NCBI RefSeq assembly: GCF_003047105.1
Contig: NZ_CP028476.1
Span: 1-64,000, forward strand
Source: Celeribacter baekdonensis
GTDB taxonomy: Bacteria > Pseudomonadota > Alphaproteobacteria > Rhodobacterales > Rhodobacteraceae
Direction of reading: 5' to 3'
Length of the DNA: 64,000 nt
A program made the position numbers and the translations under genes. Positions 54,897 to 64,000 of this stretch are shown one piece after another (the first letter of the stretch is position 1; the number at the start of each line of letters is the position of its first letter). A model generated the notes under the pieces. That model was not told the DNA's origin. It ran no database searches and was given only the letters and a program-made list of their open reading frames with translations.

Positions 54897-54998
54897 CTGC
54901 CGATCAATCCTTGGGTGTGGTCGGGTGAAACTATCATGTTGATTTCTCTTGGCTAGGTGGGATCTAAGGGCATTGTCAGGTTGCCAGTTCTGGCATGT

Positions 54999-55036
54999 GG
55001 GGTCTGATGCCGGAGAGTGCAGAATCCTACTCTAAG
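54999..55036 (+). repeat. 38-bp Tn3-family terminal repeat (second reading)
   Basis: Same as 5836-5873. Confidence 0.6.
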
Positions 55037-55065
55037 CGCTGAGAACCCGTTTCCCGTATCCCCGA

Positions 55066-55431
55066 CAGCATGAACTAGCGGTCGCATTGCGCGAAATCGG
55101 CCGGATCGAACGGACGCTCTTTATCATCGATTGGCTGCTGGATGCCGATATGCAACGCCGTGCCCAAATCGGCCTGAATAAGGGCGAAGCGCATCATGCG
55201 CTGAAAAACGCCCTGCGCATTGGGCGCCAAGGTGAAATCCGTGATCGAACAGCTCAAGGCCAGCACTTCCGAATGGCCGGGCTGAATCTCCTCGCCGCCA
55301 TCATCATTTACTGGAACACCAAACATCTCAGTCACGCTGTCGATGGCCGCCGCCGGAATGGAATGGATTGCTCTCCCGACCTGCTGGCGCATACCCCACC
55401 TGCCTTTAGGCCGCAAACTCATGCGTTTCTG
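55066..55431 (+). pseudogene. Tn3-family tnpA remnant (second reading)
   Basis: Same as 5903-6268, including the frame break after SPDLLAH. Because both readings agree here, the break is real and not a consensus error. Confidence 0.8.
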
Positions 55432-55541
55432 CGATGGCACGGCATGGCACGGGCGTGGCATAACATGGCACGAGAAAACTAACCCTCTGAAAATAAAGAA
55501 AAACAAAGACGGGTGCACGGAAGCCGCAACAACAACCCAAA

Positions 55542-55563
55542 AAGCCTTTATTTATAAAGGCTT
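55542..55563 (-). terminator. Hairpin after the DUF1403-scpB operon (second reading)
   Basis: Same as 6379-6400. Confidence 0.45.
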
Positions 55564-55567
55564 GAGG

Positions 55568-55810
55568 CTAACGGGCCGCTTGCTGCGTCAGGTGTGTAGA
55601 CTTCCATCCGGCACGGATGGTCTCAGGAGGGTGAAACGAAGTGCCCTCCCGCTCGAAGACGTAAGCGTTAGCTTCCCTTTTCCCGGCTTCCATCGCTGGG
55701 AATCGCGTGCTCGGATTTGTAAAAATGCGACCGCGATCCTGCTGGTCATGACGCCCGCGCTCGCGTGCGCAAACGGGTGGACCGAACTGCGCCCATTGGC
55801 CCTCGAACAT
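55568..55810 (-). CDS. Possible third small operon gene (second reading)
   Basis: Same 80-residue frame as 6405-6647. Confidence 0.35.
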   Translation of the reverse strand: MFEGQWAQFGPPVCARERGRHDQQDRGRIFTNPSTRFPAMEAGKREANAYVFEREGTSFHPPETIRAGWKSTHLTQQAAR

Positions 55811-55822
55811 CCTTCGCTCCCC

Positions 55823-56401
55823 TCATTCTTGCTTCACGCCCGCATCCTCCATCTGCTCCCGATCGGGCAGGTCGTGTAGGCTCTCCAATCCGAAGGCAAC
55901 GAGGAACTGTTCGGTGGTGACAAAGGTGTAGGGCGCGCCCCGTCTCGGGGATCGTGGCCCTGTCCCGATCAGCCCGCGCGCGTGCAGGCGCCCGATCAGG
56001 TCGCGGCTGATCTCCTTGCCGAAGATCTCCTTGAGCCCGTCGCGCGCAATCGGTTGATGATAGGCGATCGCCGCCAGAACCGCGACGTCGAACCGGTTGA
56101 GATCCATCAGTTGATCGCCAACGTCCGCTGCGGCGCGGATCGCGGGCGCGTAGGCGGTCCGCGTCCGGAACATCCAGCCTTCCGCCACTTTGGCAACCTC
56201 GAACGCCCGCCCGTCCAGATCGGCCGACACGTCCGCGATCAAAAGATCCACTGAGACCCCCTGCCCCACCACGCGGGTCAGGTCCTCGCGGGCGACCGGC
56301 GTGGCGGAGGCAAACAGCACCGCCTCGATCCGGCGCATCCATTCGCGCCAGCGCAATTCTGGCGGCAGGTCGGACAGGTCACGATCAAACTCTTCTGCCA
56401 T
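55823..56401 (-). CDS. scpB: ScpB-like protein (second reading)
   Basis: Same 192-residue gene as 6660-7238, with no difference seen. Confidence 0.75.
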   Translation of the reverse strand: MAEEFDRDLSDLPPELRWREWMRRIEAVLFASATPVAREDLTRVVGQGVSVDLLIADVSADLDGRAFEVAKVAEGWMFRTRTAYAPAIRAAADVGDQLMDLNRFDVAVLAAIAYHQPIARDGLKEIFGKEISRDLIGRLHARGLIGTGPRSPRRGAPYTFVTTEQFLVAFGLESLHDLPDREQMEDAGVKQE

Positions 56402-56402
56402 C

Positions 56403-57296
56403 TTACACCCCGTAAAGCCGGAAGGTGTCGCGGCCGGTCAGTTCGCGCACGGCACCGAGGTCGACCAGCCGGTCGCACAGCCTGCGCGCGGACCGGCCCG
56501 GCAAAGGCAAGGCCGAGGCCGCGACCGCATCGCGGTTCAGGAATATTTCGACCGCATCGTCTGCCCCTTTGGCGCGCAATTTTGGCGCAACGGCTTTGAG
56601 GCGCGCGGCCGTCCGGGTCAGCTCTAAGGACAGCCGCACCGTCTCAGAGGCCGATGCGGTCACGGCACAATGACACGCCAGCCGCAACGCCTCGCCCTGC
56701 TTGCGCAGATCGGCGCGTTTCAGACCCAAAGCCAGCAGCGGCACCAGATGCTCCCAACCGAGCGCCTGCGCCAAAGCCGCATCGGCCAGGATCAGCGCCG
56801 CCCCCTCTGCCCTCGGGACATCCGTCATGATGGTTTCCAAAACGGCGGCGGCGCGCGCAACCGGGCCGCCCTGCCCCGCGCCGTGCCCATCGAGCCAGAT
56901 CGCGATTGTGTCAGGGTCAAACTCTGGCAAGGCGCGGTGGAGCGACTTGAGTGTGGCGGGCCGTTCGACCGCGCAGCGCCAGCGGTGATAGGTCTCTCCC
57001 GCCGGTCCCGGCAGGTCGCCCGGGCGCAGGAAATGGAGTGCATCTCGCAACGCCCCGGCCCGTTCGGGCCGCCCTGCGAAGCCCATACAGGCTTCGGCCG
57101 CGCGCAGCGCGAGACGATCCCGCAACAAGGCTTGGGGCACTTCCTTGTGTCCCAATACCACATGCAGGTGGTTCAGCGCCGCACCCGACAAAAACGCAAC
57201 ATCTTCAAAGGTTTCAGGACGCGCCGAGGTGACCCAGGCGGGCATCAGGGGTAGAGTGTCCAGATCGTCGATAGGATCATGCCGGGCAAATGTCAT
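56403..57296 (-). CDS. DUF1403 family protein (second reading)
   Basis: Same 297-residue gene as 7240-8133, with no difference seen. Confidence 0.75.
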   Translation of the reverse strand: MTFARHDPIDDLDTLPLMPAWVTSARPETFEDVAFLSGAALNHLHVVLGHKEVPQALLRDRLALRAAEACMGFAGRPERAGALRDALHFLRPGDLPGPAGETYHRWRCAVERPATLKSLHRALPEFDPDTIAIWLDGHGAGQGGPVARAAAVLETIMTDVPRAEGAALILADAALAQALGWEHLVPLLALGLKRADLRKQGEALRLACHCAVTASASETVRLSLELTRTAARLKAVAPKLRAKGADDAVEIFLNRDAVAASALPLPGRSARRLCDRLVDLGAVRELTGRDTFRLYGV

Positions 57297-57371
57297 GCTT
57301 TGAGCCTATATCAACGCGGCGCTTTTATCCAGAAATTTCACTCCAAACCGCCGCAGCTTGCGCGATCTATA

Positions 57372-57402
57372 TATGTCCAATAAGTTTGCATTATCAGACA
57401 TA
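57372..57402. promoter_or_regulatory. 31-bp imperfect palindrome (second reading)
   Basis: Same as 8209-8239. Confidence 0.4.
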
Positions 57403-57503
57403 GATGGAAATGGCCGGAAACGCTGTCGTGTCGTTTTAGTTTCATGTGTCGGATGGCCGGAATTCATGAGATTCAAGCACTTCCCTGAAAAGCGAGTCGG
57501 GGT

Positions 57504-58523
57504 TCATGAGATTCTGTACCGGTATTTATGAGACTGGATGGTGCGGTATTTGTGAGACTGGCGCTGTCTCGCGGCTTTTTCGGCAGACTGGCGTGCGCTC
57601 TCGTCGCGCTCAGCGCGCCAGAACCGGGCCGAGATGCGTCGCCTCAACGAGAGTGGCCATGATCGGAGCGCTTCCCGGACCCGTCCCTGCCCTTCCGCGT
57701 CGCTCATGAGCTTGATTGAGATCGCCCATTTGACCGGATCCTCGATGATCCGGTCGATGCCAACCGTCAGCGCGAAGGCCTGTAACAGCGAGCCCTGCGC
57801 CAGGGCGTGGAGACCGGGGCGCACCGGCTTGGTAAGGACTGGCGCCACCTGATCGTATTCGGGAACGACGACCGTCAGCGCCTGCCGGAGGATCGGCGTG
57901 GTGAGGAAATCATGGTAGTCCCGCCGGGTCTGGAGCGACATCCGCGGTTGCTCGTCGACATTCGGCGGCGAGGCCCGGCGATGCCGCGCCGTCAGAACCT
58001 GAAGCACTTCGGGCGCTTCCAGGTCTCCCTGCCCCGCGCTGCGCGCCCAGGCATCCAGATACGCGGCACCGGCCTCGGCATGCCCTTCAAGTTTCTTAAA
58101 GCAATCCGCACCGAACCGGTCGGACAGGGTCTCGCCGGTCGCGTCCCGAAACTCCACAGCATGCACCGGGCAACTGAATCGCCACGGCAGCGCGGCGGAT
58201 TTGCGATGCAGCTCTTCGGGACAGAGCGGACACGTATGCCGGTTCTTCCGCGCGATCATCATGCGCGCCGCAGACCCCAACTCCCGGAAGGTCATGGCCT
58301 GCACGGTCTCAGGCGAAAGGCCGGTCCAAGCCGCGATCAGAGCCCCCTGCCCTTCCGAAAGACGCCATTCCAGGTCGAACACGTCGTGCCCCTTCAGGCC
58401 AAGCGCTGCAACGAATTCCGAAACCGTCATGGCGTAGAACGGGGCCATGCGCGCGGCCCAGGAAGACAGTCGTTCGTCGACCTCGGGGGCGTAAACAACC
58501 GGCAGGCGCCCGCACCCCGTCAC
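57504..58523 (-). CDS. tniQ: TniQ (second reading)
   Basis: Same 339-residue gene as 8341-9360, with no difference seen. Confidence 0.88.
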   Translation of the reverse strand: MTGCGRLPVVYAPEVDERLSSWAARMAPFYAMTVSEFVAALGLKGHDVFDLEWRLSEGQGALIAAWTGLSPETVQAMTFRELGSAARMMIARKNRHTCPLCPEELHRKSAALPWRFSCPVHAVEFRDATGETLSDRFGADCFKKLEGHAEAGAAYLDAWARSAGQGDLEAPEVLQVLTARHRRASPPNVDEQPRMSLQTRRDYHDFLTTPILRQALTVVVPEYDQVAPVLTKPVRPGLHALAQGSLLQAFALTVGIDRIIEDPVKWAISIKLMSDAEGQGRVREALRSWPLSLRRRISARFWRAERDESARQSAEKAARQRQSHKYRTIQSHKYRYRIS

Positions 58524-59398
58524 ACCGGCTCTCCCAGGACCGCCTGCAACCGGTCGCCACCCAGAATATCGCGCGAGAGGATGCGTTCCTCGCCGCTTTC
58601 GATGGCGGCGATCGCCAGCTGCGACAGGATCGAAAAGATGCCCGAGGTGATGCCGCCAGTCACCTTGATGATCCGCGCGAGCGCGTGTCCGTCGATCTGG
58701 CTTTGGCGCCGAAGCGGCAGCGTGCGCGTGAGCGTGCTCATCAGCCCGTTCAGATCCTCGCCCTCCCGCCAGGGCGGCAATGCGAAGGCCTCGAAGCGAC
58801 GCACCAGCTGATCATCGGTGCGCAGCGCGTTGCGGGCCTGTGCGGTGCCGACGCAAACCAGCGGGATGCGCAGCTCGTTGCCCAGAAAGCGCAGCATGTT
58901 CAGGAATCGCGCCTGTTCGCGGATCGTGCCCGCCTGCAGGCTGTGGATCTCGTCAATCACCAGCATCCCCGGGCGCAATTCGGCGAGCAGTCGCAAGGCC
59001 AGACTCTCAAGTACAGATAGTGTCGCCCGCGGCGGCTCGGGGGCTCCAATCGCCGCCAGGATCCGGCGGTAGAAGCGCGACTCGTCGGGCCCCGAGACCA
59101 TCTGCACCGCAACGACCGGCATATGCAGCCGTCCACTGGCTTCGTCGAAGCTCGACGCGTGATCGCGGGTGAACTTCTCGATGATCATCGTCTTGCCCAT
59201 GCCGCTGTCACCGACAATGAGCAGGTTCGGCATGCGGGCGCGCTCGGGAAACGACATCAGCGTTTCCAGCTTCTCCAAGGCCGCCTCGGCCCTGGGATAG
59301 GAGACCCAGCGGTCGGCGCGAATCCGGTGAATGCGCTCGTCGGCGCTGAGCGCGGCGATCTTGCCGGCTCCCGGGTAGAGATGCGGGAACTCAGTCAT
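58520..59398 (-). CDS. tniB: TniB (second reading)
   Basis: Same 292-residue gene as 9357-10,235, with no difference seen. Confidence 0.92.
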   Translation of the reverse strand: MTEFPHLYPGAGKIAALSADERIHRIRADRWVSYPRAEAALEKLETLMSFPERARMPNLLIVGDSGMGKTMIIEKFTRDHASSFDEASGRLHMPVVAVQMVSGPDESRFYRRILAAIGAPEPPRATLSVLESLALRLLAELRPGMLVIDEIHSLQAGTIREQARFLNMLRFLGNELRIPLVCVGTAQARNALRTDDQLVRRFEAFALPPWREGEDLNGLMSTLTRTLPLRRQSQIDGHALARIIKVTGGITSGIFSILSQLAIAAIESGEERILSRDILGGDRLQAVLGEPV

Positions 59399-61032
59399 CG
59401 TCGTACCATTCCTCGACCTTGAAGCCGGGATGGCTGAGGAACGGGCTCCCCTCCCCTTCCAGCGCGGGCAAGGCATCTCGCGCGGCGTCATCCGGTGTCA
59501 CGTCGATCATGCGCCGGGGTGCCAGATGCGCCCGCCGCGCCTGATGACGCCGCGTGGCCTTGGTCTGCCGTACCGCGGTGTCGACGAGGTCGCGCTGCGC
59601 CTCGATCGTCCTGAAAATCAACTCCTCGTCCACAGAATGACGTCCAGCCTCGCGCAGGGCCCGCCGCGCCGCGCGGTGCTCCCAGAGCGTGATCGCAGGC
59701 CGTGTCAGATCAGCAGGTCGGGCTTCGATGATCCCACTCTCTGTCAGCACGAAGATGCGCGAGAGATCGCGCGGATCGTATTTGAGCGTGAACTTGCGGC
59801 TTTCCCGGCCCATCAGCCAACGCAACTCGTCCGCCCAGTAGCGGATGTGGAAGAGATGCAGGCCGTCGCGCTGCAAAACCCGCTGCTCAGACGGCAGAAA
59901 ATCGACCAAGAACTGGCGCAGATCGGCGGGTATACGGAGTCTGACTTCGTCCACCCGTGTTGCCCAGGCCGCCGAGGGCGTGATTTCCAACGCGCTATGC
60001 ACCCGCGCGTGGTAGGAGCCGGTGATTTCCAGCGCCAGCCAGGTTTCCAGCTCGCGCAAGGTCATCACCGCCTCGGCTTCGGCATCGAGATCGCCGCGCT
60101 CGAAGATGTTCGAGAAATGCGAGCCCGGCAGCAGGTGAATCGCGCCCATCATCGTGCCGATCAGCCGCTCGATATGCCCGCCATAGCGCGGCGTGCGGGC
60201 GGACGGTACTGCAGGTCGATCTGGTATTCGGAACAGGCAAGCTGAAAAGCCCGGGCATGGAACTCCGCGCCATTGTCCACATAAATCGCGGTCGGGATGC
60301 CCCGCGCCAGCCACTCCGTGCTGATCCCGCACGCCGTCAGCCAGTGCATTTTCTCCATCACCGCATGGGTCAGGCAGAGGGCGACGGAGAGCAGCGAGGG
60401 CGGTTCCAGGACAAGTGGAAGCCCAGAACCATGCGGGTATTCACGTCGATCGCGACCGTCAGCGTTGGCCGACCGAGCGGGCGTCGTGTCACCGGATCTA
60501 CCACTGTCACGTCAGCCTTGGTGTGGTCGATCTGGACGATATCCAGCGGATCGTTGGCGACCAGCCCCCCAGGCGTGGCCAGATAGCGCCGGTCGGCCTT
60601 GTCCTTGCCCTCTCGCCGGGCCATCAGCTTAGCCTGGTCATGTTGCTCCAGCCAGCGCCCCAGACGACGATCGAGGGCGGTGCCAGCCCTTGAGCCCGAC
60701 AATCGGCGGCGACCTCCCGCCAGAACCGCGTTCTGGTAGGTTTGCGGCGGGTGGCATAAAGCCCCTTGAAGTGGCGGGACACGATTTCTCCACCGCCGGT
60801 CCAGCGGCTGCATGCCAGGTTTGGGGCCCCGGGTGTCCGGCAGAAGTGCACTGGTCCGCCCGTCCTCGCGGAACTGCTTCACCAGACGAAAAAGCGTGGA
60901 TCGGCTGACATTTAGCTGACGTATGGCCCAGTCGACATTGCCCTGAGTCAGCTGGGCCGGCAGCTCCGCGAGCACCCGGCGCGAAAACTCCGCCTCTTCC
61001 CAATCCTTGTCAGCTGGAAAATTATCGGACAT
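59391..61032 (-). pseudogene. tniA: tniA (second reading, frameshifted by consensus errors)
   Basis: Same gene as 10,228-11,874 but with six single-base losses (near 60,195, 60,408, 60,668, 60,789, 60,799 and 60,978) and one inserted A near 60,985. The frame is broken into pieces. The intact copy shows this is a sequence-end artefact. Confidence 0.9.
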
Positions 61033-61292
61033 AACTTACTCAGTGCATGGATGCCGGATAGTCTCACCAATGGTGATTCAAATCGGCGTCCAGTCTCACA
61101 TACCTTGAATCGGTTTCAGAAATGCGACACAGGCAAGCTATTGAAAACACATGGAACGCAGTCTCAAGAATTCCGGCAGACCGACATCATGGGTGGATTC
61201 GCCCGAAATCGCCCCTCTCGCCCTCGAAATTTTCATTTAACCGGTGGACGGGCCTTTTGGCCAATCGGTGGACTCACCGCGAAGGAGACCAA

Positions 61293-61403
61293 ATGTTCAA
61301 CAAGATCAACGATCTTCATAAGCGAGCAGCCGCCTGTTCCAAGACATCCACTCGGTCAGCACTTCGACCACAGTCCAACGATGAACCCATAATCCAGCAT
61401 TGA
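61293..61403 (+). CDS. Possible 36-residue peptide gene (second reading)
   Basis: Same as 12,135-12,245. Confidence 0.25.
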   Translation: MFNKINDLHKRAAACSKTSTRSALRPQSNDEPIIQH

Positions 61404-61481
61404 AACAAGAACACAACGGGATCAATACGTTAGTGTCCACTCATGGAACAAGAACGACATGCCGCAAAGCCCAAACAACAC

Positions 61482-61667
61482 TGTCGGATTGCCGGAATTC
61501 ATGAGACTGGCGCGGTCATGCGTCAACAAAATAAGGGTGCGCCCATGATCAGCACATCGCGGATGAAGCCTAAACGCTCGAAATATGGCAATCTGTACGG
61601 CTGCGATTCGGTCTCATGAACCTCGACACGTTATCCTGCCAGTCTCAAAAATTCCGGCAGACCGACA
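61482..61667. mobile_element. 186-bp MITE-like element (second reading)
   Basis: Same as 12,324-12,509, with no difference seen. Confidence 0.85.
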
Positions 61668-61690
61668 AAAACCAAATATCGGAATATAAC

Positions 61691-63082
61691 CTACCGCGCC
61701 AGTTGCGCCGCGACGGCCTCTTTAGCTTGGGCCATGACCTTTTGCGCCTGCGCTTGTAACCCGGATTGGGCATAAATCCGAAACTCCGGTGCGTTCCCGG
61801 ACGGGCGCAGATGCACAACATCACCGCTTTCGAAATCCACCCGCAGACCATCCGTCAAATCTACGCCAGAAATCGCCCCAAAAGGCGCGAAAAAGGCCGC
61901 ACGCGCCGCAGACTCTTCAATCAACCAAGTCAAAAAACGGCCTGCCTTGTCCCGGTCAATCTCCTGAAGGCGATCCGCTGCGGTAAAGCAGGCCGGCAAA
62001 TCGGCGCACAACGCACTGAGTGGCTTTCCAGCCTGTTTTGCGGCAAAGAGCGGCGCGATGATGGGCAACATGCAATCGCGTGTCGGCAAGGGAGAAAGTA
62101 CCCCGTTCAAATGGGCCTCAAAGCCCAGAAAAAACCCGCCATTGGCCTCAAATCCCACGACCTTGGGTTCTGTGGCCTGGGCCTTTTCCATGCCCGCAAT
62201 GACAAAAGGCGAGCCAATACGGGTCAAATGCACCTCTGTGAACTCTGGCAGGCGCCGCACCATGTCATTTGACGACACCGGCGTGACCACAGCTTTTGCC
62301 CCCAACACGCGCGCTGTTAACACCCCAAGCACATCCCCGGGATCACAGCGCCCGTCGCGTCGGTCAACATTGGACGGTCCGCATCCCCATCGGTCGATGC
62401 GATCGCATCCAGACCATGCGCCTGGCACCATTCGGCCAAATCGGCACGTGTCTGCGGATCAACGGCTTCGGTGTCGACGGGAATGAACGTGTCAGAATGA
62501 GCCAGCGGCACAATCTGGGCCCCAAGCTCGGTAAAGATCGCTTCCATCGTGTCCCGCGCCACGGACGAGTGCCGATAGACCCCAATCCGCAGGCCCGACA
62601 AAGCGCCCGCGCCGAAGGCCTCGACATAGCGCTTCACATAGAGCGGTTCCGCTTGGGTGTTTTGCGTATAGCTGCCGGTCTTTCCGCTCGCGTGGCGGGC
62701 CCGCGCGGCATAGGCCGCACCGATCTTGGCCTCATCCGCCTTGGAAATTTCTCCATCGGGCAGGTAGAATTTAAGCCCGTTGCGATCCGCCGGAATATGG
62801 CTACCCGTGACCATGATCGCCGCAGCCCCCGCCCCATCGACGACAGAGAAACGCAGGCGTTCCAAGAGCACCACAATCCACAACCGCGACACCCGCCTCC
62901 TGTGCCACACGACAAATCGTTGCGGAAATCTCTGGCGAGGACGGACGCAGATCTTGCCCCACATAGAGCCTGTCACATCCCGGCACTGTCGTCAGAAAGG
63001 CATGAACGTAATCCGCCACAAGCGTATCGGTGAGATCGGTCACAAGGCCGCGCAGACCACTGGTGCCAAAAGACGGTGCCAT
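61691..63082 (-). pseudogene. manB: Phosphomannomutase gene (second reading, frameshifted)
   Basis: Same gene as 12,533-13,927 with single-base losses near 62,336, 62,834 and 62,850 and one substitution near 62,131 (Leu to Phe in the GGFLLG segment). Use the first copy. Confidence 0.9.
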
Positions 63083-63117
63083 ATATCGAAGCCTTTTCGT
63101 CAGAAGATGATGGTTCG

Positions 63118-63141
63118 GAAGGCGCCGTAAGAGGCGCCTTC
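63118..63141 (-). terminator. Hairpin downstream of wza (second reading)
   Basis: Same as 13,963-13,986. Confidence 0.5.
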
Positions 63142-63149
63142 GCTTGAAA

Positions 63150-64000
63150 TCAATTCACCGCCGAAGCGCCGAGATTGACGATCTGCGGTGTGATTTGGCT
63201 CAGCGTCCGATTCCAACGTGTCACAGGTTTCTCAGAGACAAAAACCACATCATTGGGCCGTAATTCAAACCGTGTGGCAAGGACCATATGGGCCACGTTT
63301 TTCGCGTTCAAATGCCACGCGGTGACGGAGTCAAACTCCATCGGATCGCTGGACCCCCGCAAAACATAGATTTCGCGCGGATCAGAGGTGTTCACTTTCA
63401 ACCCACCGGCCCCATCAAACAAAAGCATCCGACAAGGTTGCCGTGCGGCCAAAGGGCATGGTGAAGCGCCCGGATTTGACTAGCTCCCCGGTGAGATACA
63501 CATAGTCCCGCTCAACCGCATCCAACGCGTTCACGGCGGTAAAGTTGCTCCGTGCTTCGCCCAACTGGGCGCGGCGCAACGAAATCTCAGTGCTCAACGC
63601 ATTCAACGCCGTCACCCGCGACGTTTGCCGGAAACTGGCCAATTGGACCTGCTGTTGGAAATAGGCGGCGGCTTGATCAAGCTCATAGGTCGTATCAACA
63701 AAGACGATATCCCCCGACTTCATCAGAATGCGCCGCATCCCTGAACTGGAGTACAACTCAGACAACGGCACCTGGTACAAAGTCCCATCGCGGTACAAAC
63801 GCACCGTGACATAGTCCATGCTTGGCGCTGTGACGCCGCCTGCGTTTGCAATCACTTCGTCCAGATACAGAGGCGTCAATGTGATGGGCACATTGCCCGG
63901 ATCAGACACCGCGCCGCCCACGGACACTTTTTGGGAATTGAATACCGAGATTTCGATGCTGAATGTTGGCTCAATCTGAGATTCAACAAGCTTTTGGAAC
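63150..64000 (-). pseudogene. wza: wza (second reading, truncated by window edge and frameshifted)
   Basis: 3' part of the gene at 13,995-15,368. One inserted A in the A-run near 63,421 shifts the frame. The 5' part lies beyond the window. Confidence 0.9.

Larger units (their letters stand above)
57447..61186 (-). mobile_element. TniABQ transposon (second reading, indels in tniA)
   Basis: Same element as 8284-12,028, here 3,740 bp because of net loss of five bases in tniA. TCATG target duplication again present at both sides. Confidence 0.93.
49156..64000. repeat. Second copy of the terminal direct repeat
   Basis: Partner of bases 1-14,844. It is the better copy for the GT2 gene (49,074-50,900 is open throughout). 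It is the worse copy for tniA, phosphomannomutase and wza, where indels appear from about 60,190 onward. It ends at the window edge, so the overlap may be longer. Confidence 0.93.

Overview
The window is almost certainly one circular plasmid of about 49.16 kb read past its own origin. Bases 1-14,844 recur as 49,156-64,000 in the same order and orientation. The two copies differ mainly by single-base indels concentrated near the sequence ends (1-1,400 in the first copy, 60,190-63,430 in the second). Measured in the clean part of the overlap, the repeat unit is 49,163 bp. Genes in the overlap are therefore listed twice, and the less damaged copy is the one to trust.

The host looks like a marine alphaproteobacterium of the Rhodobacteraceae (Roseobacter group). 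This rests on a RepA-type initiator with a ParA/ParB module and parS-like palindromes, a small protein of the gene-transfer-agent spike-base family, YjbH/YjbF-type secretion proteins, a DUF1403/ScpB pair and high GC. I see no conjugation genes, toxin-antitoxin pair, rRNA, tRNA or CRISPR array.

Layout in plasmid order. (1) 15.4-17.9 kb and 12.5-15.4 kb: leftward manC, a ClpP-fold secreted protein, wza and phosphomannomutase (GDP-mannose supply and outer-membrane export). (2) 18.1-22.0 kb: parB (frameshifted), parA, three 22-bp-spaced iterons and repA. (3) 22.2-28.4 kb: a small secreted Gly/Ala-rich protein, a PPP-type phosphatase, yjbH, yjbF and the Wzc-type co-polymerase/tyrosine kinase. (4) 28.4-29.5 kb: a spike-base protein plus a LamG-like protein. 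(5) 29.6-38.4 kb: two GT4 glycosyltransferases, three unlike sulfotransferases, Wzx-like flippase, hexapeptide acyltransferase and Wzy-like polymerase. (6) 38.6-40.8 kb: UDP-glucose dehydrogenase and UDP-glucuronate epimerase. (7) 41.0-46.5 kb: a large HYR/PKD autotransporter and a Sel1-repeat protein. (8) 46.9-51.8 kb (continuing as 1-2.7 kb): UDP-xylose synthase, GalE-like epimerase, a cellulose-synthase-like GT2 and a GH26-like hydrolase, preceded by a perfect lux-box-like palindrome. (9) 2.9-5.7 kb: a small secreted protein and a NarL-type two-component pair. (10) 5.8-12.5 kb: a mobile-element island with a Tn3-family relic, the DUF1403/ScpB operon, a complete 3,745-bp TniABQ transposon with 5-bp target duplication, and a 186-bp non-autonomous relative.

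Together this is an exopolysaccharide/biofilm plasmid. It encodes nucleotide-sugar supply (GDP-mannose, UDP-GlcA, UDP-xylose, UDP-arabinose-type sugars), assembly by glycosyltransferases, Wzx/Wzy/Wzc/Wza export, acyl and sulfate decoration, a separate GT2 synthase/hydrolase pair, and surface adhesin-like proteins. The most interesting items are the lux-box-like site, the miniature Tni element, the spike-base/LamG pair, the sulfation load, and a fossil histidine-kinase tail upstream of the autotransporter.
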